The notes: generated by a model from the sequence alone, not told the origin. DNA of 64,000 nucleotides from Hallella mizrahii (GCF_009695775.1 NZ_VUNG01000002.1:62001-126000); one strand, 5' to 3'. Shown: positions 16,254-25,979, counted from the stretch's first letter. Program-made: numbers and translations.

Positions 16254-16892
16254 ATGGAAATAGACTTTGAGAAAATGGGAGGGTTGGTTCCTGCCATCAT
16301 ACAGGATGCAACCACCAAGAACGTGCTCATGCTGGGTTTTATGAATCAAGAAGCCTACAAAAAGACCATGGACACGAAGTTGGTCACGTTTTGGAGCCGT
16401 TCACGTAACTGTCTTTGGACAAAGGGCGAAACATCGGGCAACTACCTGCATCTGGTTTCCATTCAAAGCGACTGCGACAATGACACGTTGCTGATCAAAG
16501 TCAATCCCGACGGCCCTGTCTGCCACAAAGGCACGGACACATGCTGGGGTGATACCAACAAATGTAATCCAGTGGAATTCCTCAGCGAATTGCAGGACTT
16601 CATCAACAAGCGCAAAGAAGAAATGCCGGAGAACAGCTACACTACCAGCCTCTTCCGCAAAGGCATCAACAAAATTGCACAAAAGGTTGGTGAGGAAGCA
16701 GTTGAGACCGTGATAGAAGCTGTCGGAGGCACAAATGAGCAATTGGTCTATGAAGGTGCCGACCTCATCTACCATCTCATTGTCCTGCTGAGTGCCAAAG
16801 GCATGCGCATTGAGACCCTTGCCAATGAACTGGCCAAGCGCCATAATCCCAACTGGGACAAGGCACGTCGCATCAAGAAGTCACAGGAATAG
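16254..16892 (+). CDS. hisIE: Bifunctional phosphoribosyl-AMP cyclohydrolase / phosphoribosyl-ATP pyrophosphatase
   Basis: 212 residues in two domains. HisI (about 1-105) has NVLMLGFMNQEAY, TFWSRSRNCLWTKGETSGN and zinc/metal residues in QSDCDNDTLL and CHKGTDTCW. HisE (about 118-212) has TTSLFRKGINKIAQKVGEEAVETVIEA with its acidic metal-binding helices. It carries out steps 2 and 3 of histidine synthesis. It is the last gene of the his cluster; an AGAGTA/TACTCT inverted repeat follows without a T-run. Confidence 0.96.
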   Translation: MEIDFEKMGGLVPAIIQDATTKNVLMLGFMNQEAYKKTMDTKLVTFWSRSRNCLWTKGETSGNYLHLVSIQSDCDNDTLLIKVNPDGPVCHKGTDTCWGDTNKCNPVEFLSELQDFINKRKEEMPENSYTTSLFRKGINKIAQKVGEEAVETVIEAVGGTNEQLVYEGADLIYHLIVLLSAKGMRIETLANELAKRHNPNWDKARRIKKSQE

Positions 16893-16949
16893 AGTATACC
16901 CTGTTTGCGTCCTACTCTGATATGTAACTTAGAAAAATATTAATTGATC

Positions 16950-17666
16950 ATGCTTATCGATTATCATAAAGTAAATATATACCAACAAGACAAACTCATC
17001 CTCCATGACGTGGATTTCCATGCCGAGGAAGGAGAATTTATCTATTTGATAGGAAAGGTGGGATCCGGCAAGAGTTCACTGCTCAAGACTTTCTATTGCG
17101 AGCTTGATCTTCCACAGAAAGAAACAGAAAAGGCCCAGGTCCTGGGACGTGATTTGAAAGCACTCAAGCGCAAAGAGGTGCCTGCACTCCGAAAGGAAAT
17201 GGGCATCATCTTTCAGGACTTTCAGTTGCTCCATGACCAGACTGTTTACCGCAACCTGCGCTTCGTGCTCAAGGCCACAGGTTGGAAGGACAAGAAAAAG
17301 ATCGATCAGCGCATCGACGAAGTGCTTGAGGCTGTGGGCATGGCCGACCGTAAAGAGAGCATGCCCCACGAACTGTCCGGCGGCGAGCAACAGCGCATCT
17401 CCATTGCACGTGCCCTGCTCAACCATCCCAAGATCATCATCGCCGACGAGCCTACCGGCAATCTCGACCCAGAGACGGCTTGCAATATCGTGAAGTTGCT
17501 CAAAGACATCACTACCACGGGTACGGCTGTCGTCATGTCGACTCACAACATTCCGCTACTCGACCGCTTCCCTGGTATCGTATACCGATGCAAGGAAGGA
17601 CTGCTCAGTGACGTCACCAAAGAATACGCTAACCTCGACCTCACCGAGGACGAGGCTACGATGTAG
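16950..17666 (+). CDS. ftsE: Cell-division ABC-type ATPase FtsE
   Basis: 238 residues from the ATG at 16950; a TTG six bases upstream is not needed. Walker A is GKVGSGKSS (35-43), the Q-loop region is IIFQDFQLL, the signature LSGGEQQRISIARAL is intact, Walker B is IIIADEPTGNLD and the switch His is in STHNIPLL. Together with FtsX it controls periplasmic peptidoglycan hydrolases at the septum. FtsX is not adjacent, as is common in Bacteroidetes. A LolD-type assignment is the main alternative. Confidence 0.85.
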   Translation: MLIDYHKVNIYQQDKLILHDVDFHAEEGEFIYLIGKVGSGKSSLLKTFYCELDLPQKETEKAQVLGRDLKALKRKEVPALRKEMGIIFQDFQLLHDQTVYRNLRFVLKATGWKDKKKIDQRIDEVLEAVGMADRKESMPHELSGGEQQRISIARALLNHPKIIIADEPTGNLDPETACNIVKLLKDITTTGTAVVMSTHNIPLLDRFPGIVYRCKEGLLSDVTKEYANLDLTEDEATM

Positions 17667-17723
17667 CCGGCAACCACTCCTATTTATAATATATAACACG
17701 TCAATCCATAAAGACTAAGCAAT

Positions 17724-19046
17724 ATGAAGGTTTTAAAATTTGGAGGTACTTCCGTTGGATCACCAGATCGAATGAAACATGTAGCAGGTCTCGTCACCGC
17801 TTCAGGCGAGCCCACCTTTGTCGTTCTCTCAGCCATGAGCGGCACAACGAACTCTCTCGTAGAAATCAGCAACTATCTCTACAAGAAGAATCCCGACGGT
17901 GCCAACGAGGTGATCAACAACCTCGAAAAGAAATACATGAAGCATGTAGACGAACTTTACGATACAGATGCCTTCAAAAAGAAAACCACAGAATTCCTGA
18001 TAGGAGAATTCAACTATCTGCGCTCTTTCACCAAAGACCTCTTCACCAGCTTCGAGGAAAAAGCTGTCGTGGCTCAGGGAGAGGTGATGTCAACCAACAT
18101 GGTTGTCAACTACCTGCAAGAGCAAGGAGTCGATGCCGTGCTGCTCAATGCCCTTGACTTCATGCGCACAGACAAAAACAGTGAGCCTGATACCACTTAT
18201 ATTAAAGACAAGCTCCACGAGGTGATGGAGAAAAACCAAGGTCATCAAATCTATATCACTCAAGGCTTTGTCTGCCGCAACGCCTATGGCGAGGTCGACA
18301 ATCTGCAACGCGGAGGTTCTGACTACACAGCTTCGCTCATCGGCTCGGTGCTTCCCGCCGACGAGATACAGATTTGGACCGACATCGACGGTATGCACAA
18401 CAACGACCCGCGTGTAGTAGATCACACCGAGGCCATCCATCAGCTCAACTTCGAGGAGGCTGCCGAGCTTGCCTACTTCGGTGCCAAGATCCTGCATCCT
18501 ACCTGCGTGCAGCCTGCTAAGTATGCCGGAATCCCTGTTAGACTGAAAAATACACTCGACCCGGACGCTGAGGGGACGATCATCGACAACGTCCTCGTCA
18601 GAGGCAAGATCAAAGCCGTCGCCGCCAAAGACAATATCATCGCCATCAAAATCAAGTCGTCACGCATGTTGCTGGCCACCGGTTTTCTGCGCAAGGTCTT
18701 TGAGATCTTCGAGAGCTACCAGACTCCGATCGACATGATCGCTACATCAGAAGTAGGCGTGTCCATGAGCATCGACAACGACGCACATCTGAACGAAATC
18801 GTTGACGAACTGAAGAAATATGGCACCGTCACCGTCGACACCGACATGTGCATCATCTGCGTAGTTGGCGATCTCGACTGGAGCAACCTCGGCTTCGAGA
18901 CAATGGCAACAGAAGCCATGAAGAACATTCCCGTTAGAATGATCAGCTATGGCGGCAGCAACTACAACATCTCATTTCTCATCCGGGAAGCCGACAAGAA
19001 GAGAGCTCTGCAAAGCCTCAGTGACACACTGTTCAACAATAAATAA
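17724..19046 (+). CDS. lysC: Aspartate kinase, monofunctional
   Basis: 440 residues. The kinase domain starts VLKFGGTSVGSPDRM, continues with VLSAMSGTTNSL and RGGSDYTASLIG, and the C-terminus holds two ACT-type regulatory regions (about 295-440, with TSEVGVSMSIDNDAHL). It phosphorylates aspartate at the head of lysine, DAP, threonine and methionine synthesis. It is followed 64 bp later by lysA, so the pair is devoted to DAP/lysine. Feedback control is expected from the ACT domains, but the effector is not readable. Confidence 0.93.
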   Translation: MKVLKFGGTSVGSPDRMKHVAGLVTASGEPTFVVLSAMSGTTNSLVEISNYLYKKNPDGANEVINNLEKKYMKHVDELYDTDAFKKKTTEFLIGEFNYLRSFTKDLFTSFEEKAVVAQGEVMSTNMVVNYLQEQGVDAVLLNALDFMRTDKNSEPDTTYIKDKLHEVMEKNQGHQIYITQGFVCRNAYGEVDNLQRGGSDYTASLIGSVLPADEIQIWTDIDGMHNNDPRVVDHTEAIHQLNFEEAAELAYFGAKILHPTCVQPAKYAGIPVRLKNTLDPDAEGTIIDNVLVRGKIKAVAAKDNIIAIKIKSSRMLLATGFLRKVFEIFESYQTPIDMIATSEVGVSMSIDNDAHLNEIVDELKKYGTVTVDTDMCIICVVGDLDWSNLGFETMATEAMKNIPVRMISYGGSNYNISFLIREADKKRALQSLSDTLFNNK

Positions 19047-19070
19047 CAAACATCGTCAACAGACAACATA

Positions 19071-19091
19071 AGGGATCCCTTGCGGATCCCT
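19071..19091 (+). promoter_or_regulatory. lysC-lysA intergenic hairpin
   Basis: Perfect 8-bp stem AGGGATCC/GGATCCCT around a 5-base loop, in the 64-bp gap before lysA. There is no T-run, so it is more likely an RNA stabiliser or processing site than a terminator. Confidence 0.5.
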
Positions 19092-19110
19092 CTCATCTGA
19101 AGATAAGAAA

Positions 19111-20286
19111 ATGAAAAGAGAGCTGACCAAAGGTCGTTTCCCCATTGAGAAGTTCAGTGGAGTGACGACTCCTTTTTATTATTACGACACAACTCTTTTG
19201 CGCAACACGCTGCGCACAATCAACGAAGAGTGTAAATCGTATGACAACTTCAACGTGCACTATGCGGTGAAGGCCAATGCCAATCCCAAGGTGCTCAGCA
19301 TCATCAGTCAGGCTGGTTTAGGTGCAGACTGCGTTAGTGGAGGAGAAATCCGGGCCAGTCTGAAAAGCGGCTTCCCCGCCAATAAGATTGTCTTTGCCGG
19401 CGTAGGCAAGAGTGATTGGGAAATCAACCTGGCATTGGATGCCGATATCTTCTGCTTCAACGTGGAAAGCGTCCCTGAATTAGAGGTGATCAACGAGTTG
19501 GCTGCAGCCAAGAATACGGTGGCCCGCGTCTGCCTGCGCATCAACCCAAACGTAGGGGCACACACACACGCCAACATCACGACGGGACTGGCTGAGAACA
19601 AGTTCGGTATCGCCATGGAAGACATGCTCCCTACCATAGAGCGCATCAAAGAGATGAAGCATATCGAGTTTCTAGGTCTCCACTTCCATATTGGCAGTCA
19701 GATCCTCGACATGGGCGACTTTGAGGCACTTTGCAATCGCATCAACGAGCTCCAGGATCTCTTGGAAAAGCATCAGGTTAAAGTCTCAAATATCAATGTA
19801 GGCGGCGGACTGGGCGTGAGCTACGATCATCCCAACCGTCAACCTATCCCCAACTTCCATGACTATTTCAAGACCTATGCCTCACACCTGCGTCTGCGCC
19901 CAGGTCAAGAGCTCCATTTCGAGCTTGGGCGTGCTGTGGTAGCTCAGATGGGAAGCCTCATCACCAAAGTACTATACGTCAAGCAGGGCACCTATAAGCA
20001 ATTTGTCATTGTAGATGCCGGTATGACGGATCTCATACGCCCCGCACTCTATCAGGCATATCACAAAATAGAAAACTTGTCAAGCAATGAGCCTGCGGCC
20101 ACATACGATGTAGTAGGTCCCATCTGTGAATCAAGTGATGTCTTTGCGAAAGCGGTTGACCTCAACACCGCACACCGTGGCGATCTCATCGCACTTCGCT
20201 CTGCCGGTGCCTATGGTGAGATCATGGCCAGCCAATACAACTGCCGCCCATTGCCCAAAGGCTACATTACTGAAGACTTTATATAA
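19111..20286 (+). CDS. lysA: Diaminopimelate decarboxylase
   Basis: 391 residues of a fold-type III PLP enzyme. The PLP lysine is Lys54 in VHYAVKANANPKVL. HFHIGSQI, INVGGGLGVSYDH (phosphate-binding glycines) and GPICESSDVFAK with the active-site Cys follow. It makes lysine from meso-DAP. nspC at 26056 is a relative from the same fold but has clearly different motifs. Confidence 0.95.
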   Translation: MKRELTKGRFPIEKFSGVTTPFYYYDTTLLRNTLRTINEECKSYDNFNVHYAVKANANPKVLSIISQAGLGADCVSGGEIRASLKSGFPANKIVFAGVGKSDWEINLALDADIFCFNVESVPELEVINELAAAKNTVARVCLRINPNVGAHTHANITTGLAENKFGIAMEDMLPTIERIKEMKHIEFLGLHFHIGSQILDMGDFEALCNRINELQDLLEKHQVKVSNINVGGGLGVSYDHPNRQPIPNFHDYFKTYASHLRLRPGQELHFELGRAVVAQMGSLITKVLYVKQGTYKQFVIVDAGMTDLIRPALYQAYHKIENLSSNEPAATYDVVGPICESSDVFAKAVDLNTAHRGDLIALRSAGAYGEIMASQYNCRPLPKGYITEDFI

Positions 20287-20289
20287 AAA

Positions 20290-21600
20290 ATGAACATTGC
20301 TTTATTTTTTGATACAACAACGATTGTCTGCGGAGCAGCTGTCATCATTTTGGCTGTTCTGTCTTCTCTCATGAATCCATTTTTCCGTTTCCTGCCCTCA
20401 CACGATGAGGAAGAGGAACCGGAAAAGGATAGCTACAACACAAACTCTGAAACAAACACTGCTTCAGGAGACGAAGAACCCCTTGAGTCTACGGAGAACC
20501 AGGAAGAAAAGATTGACGAACCTGTAAACGCCAATGATACAAAACAACCTTCTCTCCCTAAACTGACAGTGATCCTCTCGCCTCACGAAGAAGCAGAGAA
20601 ACTGGAACGCCACCTTCCAGACATACTCCAACAGGATTATCCTGCCGGATACCAAGTCATCGTGGTCACAGAATATGGTGCACACGACACGCTGGACGTT
20701 TTGAAGCGTTTCAAACACAGCATGGAAACAGATCCCGCGGCTTATCCACATGTGTCGCTCTACGTCACCTATATCCCTAACTCCTCACGGTACATGAGCC
20801 GAAAACGATTGGCCATGACCTTAGGCGTGAAGGCTGCACAGACACAGTGGGTGGTGTTTATCGAAACTGATTCTACGCCGTCGAGTCGTCAATGGCTGCA
20901 ACATATCGGTAAAGCCTGCACGATGGCTGACACAAAAATGGTTATCGGCTATGGTCACTTCGAGCCAGAGACACCGACCGCATGGCGATTCGACCGTCTG
21001 CAGGCAGCTTGCTATCTTCTCCGTGAAGACGTCAAAGGTACAGCTTACCGTACGTTGAGCCATACGGTTGCTATACAGAAGGATGAGTTCATGCAGAATG
21101 ATGGTTTTGAAGGATCATTGAGCTTGGTCAGAGGAGAATATGAATGTCTGGTCAACAAATATGCTGAAAAGGGTATGACGCAAGTCGTTACCCATCCAAA
21201 GGCGATAATGACCGACGACAAACCTACCAAACGCGCTTGGCGCAGCAACCGTCTTTTTTATTTAGCTACCCGCCGCCATCTTAGCCGTAGCCTGCCCCAC
21301 CGCATGTTGTTTATCACAGATCAGATCCTGCTTCATCTGAATGTCTGGGCCATCTTGGGTATTGCTTTATGGGGAACACTGACGCAGAAATGGGTGATGC
21401 TGGGTGCAGCTGTCTTAGCTTTCATCCTCACCATTATACTCCGTCTGTGTGGAGCCCACAGGGCTTTTAGCCGTTTACGAGAACCCATCACACTGTGGAG
21501 CGTGTTACCATTGGAACTGACCGTGGTTTGGAGAAGGTTAGCCACTGCCGTGCGCTATCTGTTTGCCAGCCCCTATGACTTCACCACACACAAACAATAA
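20290..21600 (+). CDS. Membrane-anchored family 2-like glycosyltransferase
   Basis: 436 residues starting 3 bp after lysA. One TM helix is at about 8-28, then an acidic, Glu-rich linker (about 36-76). A GT-A/GT2-type domain follows (about 88-310), with LTVILSPHEEAEKLERHLPDIL, an acidic VVFIETDSTPSS motif standing where GT2 enzymes have DxD, and GSLSLVRGEYECLV. Two or three TM helices are at about 345-400. It presumably adds sugars to a lipid or surface glycan at the inner membrane; donor and acceptor are unknown. The next gene may be its partner. Confidence 0.8.
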   Translation: MNIALFFDTTTIVCGAAVIILAVLSSLMNPFFRFLPSHDEEEEPEKDSYNTNSETNTASGDEEPLESTENQEEKIDEPVNANDTKQPSLPKLTVILSPHEEAEKLERHLPDILQQDYPAGYQVIVVTEYGAHDTLDVLKRFKHSMETDPAAYPHVSLYVTYIPNSSRYMSRKRLAMTLGVKAAQTQWVVFIETDSTPSSRQWLQHIGKACTMADTKMVIGYGHFEPETPTAWRFDRLQAACYLLREDVKGTAYRTLSHTVAIQKDEFMQNDGFEGSLSLVRGEYECLVNKYAEKGMTQVVTHPKAIMTDDKPTKRAWRSNRLFYLATRRHLSRSLPHRMLFITDQILLHLNVWAILGIALWGTLTQKWVMLGAAVLAFILTIILRLCGAHRAFSRLREPITLWSVLPLELTVVWRRLATAVRYLFASPYDFTTHKQ

Positions 21601-21617
21601 ATATTGAACATCCATCT

Positions 21618-22724
21618 ATGGAAAAGCAGAATCTCCTCATCTTTCTCCCCTCAGGATCAGCAAGCTATGCATTGGGACAGGCTTATGTCTCAAAGCTACA
21701 GACCTTGCTGACCCAAGACTATGAGGTGACCTGCCTTCATTCACTCGACCGCTCGACCCTGGCCGTCCTGGACGATTACGATGTCATACATGTCTTCACC
21801 CTTTGGCACCGCTCTGTCCTCCACCTCCTACACAAAGCATACAGTCTGCACATCCCTGTGGTCATCACACCCTTGGGCGACCTGCAGCCTTGGGTCTATG
21901 CCCAACATCGGCATTCCTATGACTGGCTGAGATGGAAAAAAGTCATTGCCAAGGCCAGTGCAGTGCAAGTATGTGGAAAACTCGAGGAGCATTCCTTTCA
22001 ACAGCTTCATCTCAATGCCCGTAAGGTATTGATCAAAAATCCTATTCTCACCAGTATGGTGACATTTGAGTCAGTGGCACAAGCTACCCAAAGACTCTAT
22101 CGTAAAGTCATCGACTCTAATGTGCGTTTCTCGATCACGGAGGAAATCTATGCTCTGCTTTGCGGCACAATACAGATAGGCATCGATGACTTCATGCTCC
22201 GTGACCACGAACAATGCAATAAGCTCTGCCAACAATGGGCCAAGCTCACCAATGAGCAATGGCGCATGATACTCATCTACGCTACCGACGAGCATGTCGA
22301 CGACTATCTCAGTCTGGGACTGGAAAGACTCAATATCAGCAAGCCGGAACTCAACGTGCACGATATTGACAGATATCCTCTTCCATGGAAATACCCAGAA
22401 GATGACCTGCCTTCCGACACGCTGATCCCCCACTCTATCCTTGTCCGTAGCAAACTCAGCGAAAATGTTGACAAGAATGAAGTGGGAGAACGCAAACTGG
22501 TCATTGAATTGATCAACCTGCATCATGAGAGTGAAAACGGCCGTGTGCCTCTGCGGCATTTGGCCAACGTCTATATGACACTTCGTTTCACACCGATGGA
22601 CGAAGATCGGGTGGCAGACATTTTGAAAGCGATGGGGCTTGCCGACTTTACACAAAAAGTAACAAAAAAACTGCAAAAGACACTTCGTCTCCCCGATGGC
22701 TATGCTATCAACATGAGGCATTAA
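21618..22724 (+). CDS. Protein with GT-B N-terminal-like half and unassigned C-terminus
   Basis: 368 residues. Positions 1 to about 145 resemble the N-terminal Rossmann half of GT4-type transferases (LLIFLPSGSASYALGQAYV, YDVIHVFTLWHRSVLHLL, IPVVITPLGDLQPWV, ASAVQVCGKLEEHSF). The C-terminal half does not show the nucleotide-sugar-binding E(x7)E region and is instead helical and charged (about 160-368). It is either a degenerate transferase or a new two-part protein. It lies 17 bp after the GT2-like gene and probably works with it. Confidence 0.65.
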   Translation: MEKQNLLIFLPSGSASYALGQAYVSKLQTLLTQDYEVTCLHSLDRSTLAVLDDYDVIHVFTLWHRSVLHLLHKAYSLHIPVVITPLGDLQPWVYAQHRHSYDWLRWKKVIAKASAVQVCGKLEEHSFQQLHLNARKVLIKNPILTSMVTFESVAQATQRLYRKVIDSNVRFSITEEIYALLCGTIQIGIDDFMLRDHEQCNKLCQQWAKLTNEQWRMILIYATDEHVDDYLSLGLERLNISKPELNVHDIDRYPLPWKYPEDDLPSDTLIPHSILVRSKLSENVDKNEVGERKLVIELINLHHESENGRVPLRHLANVYMTLRFTPMDEDRVADILKAMGLADFTQKVTKKLQKTLRLPDGYAINMRH

Positions 22725-22770
22725 CAACCTAAACATTCCATAAAACTTTCTTTTTTACACAAATCTTCCA

Positions 22771-24753
22771 ATGATTATGAACGACAATAAGAAACTCGAC
22801 GTACGATACCTGCAATTGCTGGCACAGTCCTTCCCCTCGGTGGCCGACGCCAGTACAGAGATCATCAATCTCCAAGCTATCCTCAATCTGCCAAAAGGTA
22901 CTGAGCATTTCCTGGCTGATCTTCATGGAGAATACGAGGCATTCCAACACGTTCTAAAAAACGCATCCGGTAATATCAAACGCAAAGTTGGCGAACTCTT
23001 TGGTACAACGTTGCGTGAGACAGAGAAGCGAGAACTCTGCACACTCATTTATTACCCCGAACAGAAACTGGAACTCGTCAAGGCTTCGGAAAAAGACCTC
23101 GACGACTGGTATCATATCACAATCCACCATCTCGTAGCCGTCTGCCGTGATGTCTCCAGCAAATACACACGCAGCAAGGTGCGCAAATCGTTGCCCAAAG
23201 ACTTCTCTTATATCATTCAGGAACTGCTCCATGAACGCACGGAGGATTCTGACAAGACCGCATACGTCAACGTCATCATTGATACGATCATCAACACGGG
23301 ACGGGCTGATGCCTTTATCATTGCCATCGCAAACGTCATCCAGCGACTCGCCATCGACCAGTTGCATATTCTCGGAGACATCTATGACCGCGGTCCAGGA
23401 GCGCATAAAATCTTGGACTTGCTTCAGAACTATCATCACTGGGATATCACGTGGGGCAATCACGACATGCTGTGGATGGGAGCAGCCGCCGGCAATGATG
23501 CCTGCATCTGTAGCGTCATACGCATATCACTACGATACGCCAATCTCGCTACACTCGAGGAAGGCTATGGTATTAATATGGTACCATTGGCCACCTTTGC
23601 CATGGACGCTTACGCCGATGATCCCTGCACAGAGTTCCGCCCCATCCTCTCGGGTGATGCCGAGAACCTCAATGAGAAGTCCATACGGCTCACGGCCCAA
23701 ATGCATAAGGCAATCGCTGTAATGCAGTTTAAACTGGAAGCGCAACTCTATGAGAAACACCCAGAATGGAAGATGCAAGATCGCGAGCTTTTCAATTTCA
23801 TCGATTATGAACATGGCACGATCATGCTTGAAGGGAAGATCTACTCGCTGCGTAGTTGCCATTTTCCAACCATCGATCCTGCCAATCCTTGCGTTCTCAC
23901 AGATGAGGAGCACGAACTGCTGCAAAGACTGCATCATAGCTTCATGGTCAGTGAGAAGCTCCACAAACATATCGACATGCTGCTCGACCATGGCTGTATG
24001 TACTTGGTATGCAACAACAACCTGCTTTATCATGCATCCATACCTCTCGAAGAAGATGGCAGCCTGAAAAAAGTAGAAGTCTATCAAGGTCAACCTGTGG
24101 CAGGAAAAAATCTGATGGAGACCGTCGGGCATCTGGTACGCTCCGCTTACCAAAGCGACACCAACCCGGTGGAGCGCGACTATGCCATTGATTATTTCTT
24201 CTATCTCTGGTGCGGTCCGGACAGCCCTCTCTTCGACAAGTCTAAGATGGCTACCTTCGAGCGCTATTTCATCGAAGACAAGGAAACACATGTTGAGCAT
24301 AAGGGCAACTACTTCAAACTGCGTGACGACGAGAAGATTTGCGAGCATATCATGGACGCTTTTGGCGTCACTGGGCCTAACCGACATATCATCAACGGCC
24401 ACGTCCCCGTGAAAGTGGGTGCCGGAGAGAATCCTATTAAAGCAGGAGGCAAGCTGATGGTCATCGACGGTGGATTCGCACAAGCCTATCATAAGCAGAC
24501 CGGCATTGCAGGATACACGCTCGTCTATCACAGTCGTGGTTTTCAGCTCGTACAGCACGAGCCATTCACAAGCACCGAGGACGCGATCTTACGCGGTACC
24601 GACATCAAGTCCACTACACAGATTGTTGAGATGTCTGCCCACCGTATGTTGGTAGCCGACACGGACAAGGGTGTAGAACTGCGCAAACAAATCGATGATC
24701 TCATGGAGCTTCTCTATGCTTACCGTCATGGCATTATCACGCCAAAACTATAG
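22771..24753 (+). CDS. fbp: Fructose-1,6-bisphosphatase class III
   Basis: 660 residues, typical of the long class III enzyme (an ATG at 22777 is an alternative start). Metallophosphatase motifs are in order: HFLADLHGEYEAF (Asp50, His52), HILGDIYDRGPGAHK, and TWGNHDMLWMGAAAG; late histidines are in IINGHVPVK. It hydrolyses fructose 1,6-bisphosphate for gluconeogenesis. It is the only fructose bisphosphatase seen here. Antisense frames over it are shadows. Confidence 0.96.
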   Translation: MIMNDNKKLDVRYLQLLAQSFPSVADASTEIINLQAILNLPKGTEHFLADLHGEYEAFQHVLKNASGNIKRKVGELFGTTLRETEKRELCTLIYYPEQKLELVKASEKDLDDWYHITIHHLVAVCRDVSSKYTRSKVRKSLPKDFSYIIQELLHERTEDSDKTAYVNVIIDTIINTGRADAFIIAIANVIQRLAIDQLHILGDIYDRGPGAHKILDLLQNYHHWDITWGNHDMLWMGAAAGNDACICSVIRISLRYANLATLEEGYGINMVPLATFAMDAYADDPCTEFRPILSGDAENLNEKSIRLTAQMHKAIAVMQFKLEAQLYEKHPEWKMQDRELFNFIDYEHGTIMLEGKIYSLRSCHFPTIDPANPCVLTDEEHELLQRLHHSFMVSEKLHKHIDMLLDHGCMYLVCNNNLLYHASIPLEEDGSLKKVEVYQGQPVAGKNLMETVGHLVRSAYQSDTNPVERDYAIDYFFYLWCGPDSPLFDKSKMATFERYFIEDKETHVEHKGNYFKLRDDEKICEHIMDAFGVTGPNRHIINGHVPVKVGAGENPIKAGGKLMVIDGGFAQAYHKQTGIAGYTLVYHSRGFQLVQHEPFTSTEDAILRGTDIKSTTQIVEMSAHRMLVADTDKGVELRKQIDDLMELLYAYRHGIITPKL

Positions 24754-24790
24754 CCACAGAGCACCGCAAGACAGTACCCGACCATTCCTA

Positions 24791-24856
24791 TCTTGCAGAC
24801 ACTCGTCTTGCAGGAACACCCCTATCTTGTGTCTTGCAGCCATCCCCGTCTTGCAG
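24791..24856 (+). repeat. Four copies of TCTTGCAG
   Basis: TCTTGCAG occurs at 24791-24798, 24806-24813, 24832-24839 and 24849-24856, with a partial TCTTGT at 24825. Spacing is irregular (7-18 bp), and the spacers share CCTAT/CCCC-type sequence. It sits in the 235-bp gap between convergent fbp and prs. Confidence 0.6.
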
Positions 24857-24863
24857 TTCTGTT

Positions 24864-24900
24864 CGTCACGATATATCGTGGCGCTCCCTATATCGTGACG
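24864..24900. repeat. Nested palindrome in the fbp-prs gap
   Basis: A perfect 12-bp inverted repeat CGTCACGATATA (24864-24875) / TATATCGTGACG (24889-24900) contains a second palindrome CACGATATATCGTG at 24867-24880. The two alternative foldings exclude each other. Confidence 0.6.
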
Positions 24901-24924
24901 CTTCCGCCTTCTAAGTAAAAGCAC

Positions 24925-24959
24925 AAAAAAGCTCCCGCCAATCCTGACGGGAGCTTTTT
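24925..24959. terminator. Bidirectional terminator between fbp and prs
   Basis: GCTCCCG (24931-24937) pairs with CGGGAGC (24948-24954), flanked by an A-run (24925-24930) and a T-run (24955-24959), so it gives a T-tail on either strand. It serves prs (minus) and probably fbp (plus). Confidence 0.88.
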
Positions 24960-24988
24960 ATGATCTTTGACGATGATAATCGCCCTGT

Positions 24989-25927
24989 TTATACCAGATA
25001 CTGAGAAGAGATGCTCTCGTTATTCACCACACGACGGATCGTCTCGGCAAACATATCAGCCACGCTGAGCTGCTTTACCTTATGGCAACGCTGCGTATAA
25101 GGGATCGAATCTGTGAAAACAATCTCTTCAAGCGCAGAGTTCTCGACACGCTCACTGGCCGGACCACTCATGACGCAATGCGAGGCACAGGCTCTCACAC
25201 TCAGTGCACCATGCTCCATCATCAAATCGGCAGCCTTAGTAATGGTGCCGGCAGTGTCTACCATATCGTCGACAAGCACCACATTCTTACCCTTCACGTC
25301 ACCGATGATCTGCATGCTTTCTACCACATTGGCACGTGCTCTTGTCTTATTGCACAGCACCAATGGGCAACCCAGATACTTGGCAAATGTGTTGGCACGC
25401 TTAGAACCACCTACATCGGGCGATGCAATCACAAGATCCTTCAGACGCAAGCTTTGCAGATAGGGCAGTAACACACCAGAAGCATAGAGGTGATCTACAG
25501 GCACATTGAAGAAGCCCTGGATCTGATCAGCGTGCAGATCCATCGTGATCAGACGGTCAATGCCCGCCACACTCAGCAAGTCGGCGACAAGCTTGGCACC
25601 AATGCTTACACGTGGCTTGTCCTTGCGATCCTGGCGTGCCCAACCAAAATATGGAACCACTGCAATAATGTGACGTGCGGATGCACGCTTGGCAGCGTCG
25701 ATCATCAACAACAATTCCATAAGGTTGTCAGAATTCGGAAAGGTGCTCTGCACCAAGAAAACATCACGGCCACGGATCGATTCCTCATAACTGACAGCAA
25801 ACTCACCGTCAGAGAAGCGCGTGATGACTAAATTGCCCAACGGGCAACCCAAGCTGGCACAAATCTTTTCTGCAAGGTATCTCGTCTTTGTTCCCGAGAA
25901 AACCAAAAAAGAGTTTTTTTCACTCAT
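24989..25927 (-). CDS. prs: Ribose-phosphate pyrophosphokinase
   Basis: 312 residues of a class I PRPP synthetase. The ATP-binding/flexible loop is in VPYFGWARQDRKDKPRVSIGAK, and LITMDLHADQIQGFF plus VLVDDMVDTAGTITKAAD form the PRPP-binding core. It makes PRPP for the purine, pyrimidine and histidine genes also present in this window. It is a single-gene unit with its own promoter and terminator. Confidence 0.97.
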   Translation of the reverse strand: MSEKNSFLVFSGTKTRYLAEKICASLGCPLGNLVITRFSDGEFAVSYEESIRGRDVFLVQSTFPNSDNLMELLLMIDAAKRASARHIIAVVPYFGWARQDRKDKPRVSIGAKLVADLLSVAGIDRLITMDLHADQIQGFFNVPVDHLYASGVLLPYLQSLRLKDLVIASPDVGGSKRANTFAKYLGCPLVLCNKTRARANVVESMQIIGDVKGKNVVLVDDMVDTAGTITKAADLMMEHGALSVRACASHCVMSGPASERVENSALEEIVFTDSIPYTQRCHKVKQLSVADMFAETIRRVVNNESISSQYLV

Positions 25928-25979
25928 CTTGTTTAGCGTTTATATAACAAAAGTGTAATGGTCATTGCCTTTGATGATG

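Noticed and set aside
23530..24558. 342-codon minus-strand frame
   Set aside because: Antisense to class III fructose bisphosphatase, with no recognisable domain.
24791..24856. CRISPR array
   Set aside because: The repeated unit is only 8 bp and spacing is irregular; no cas genes are nearby.
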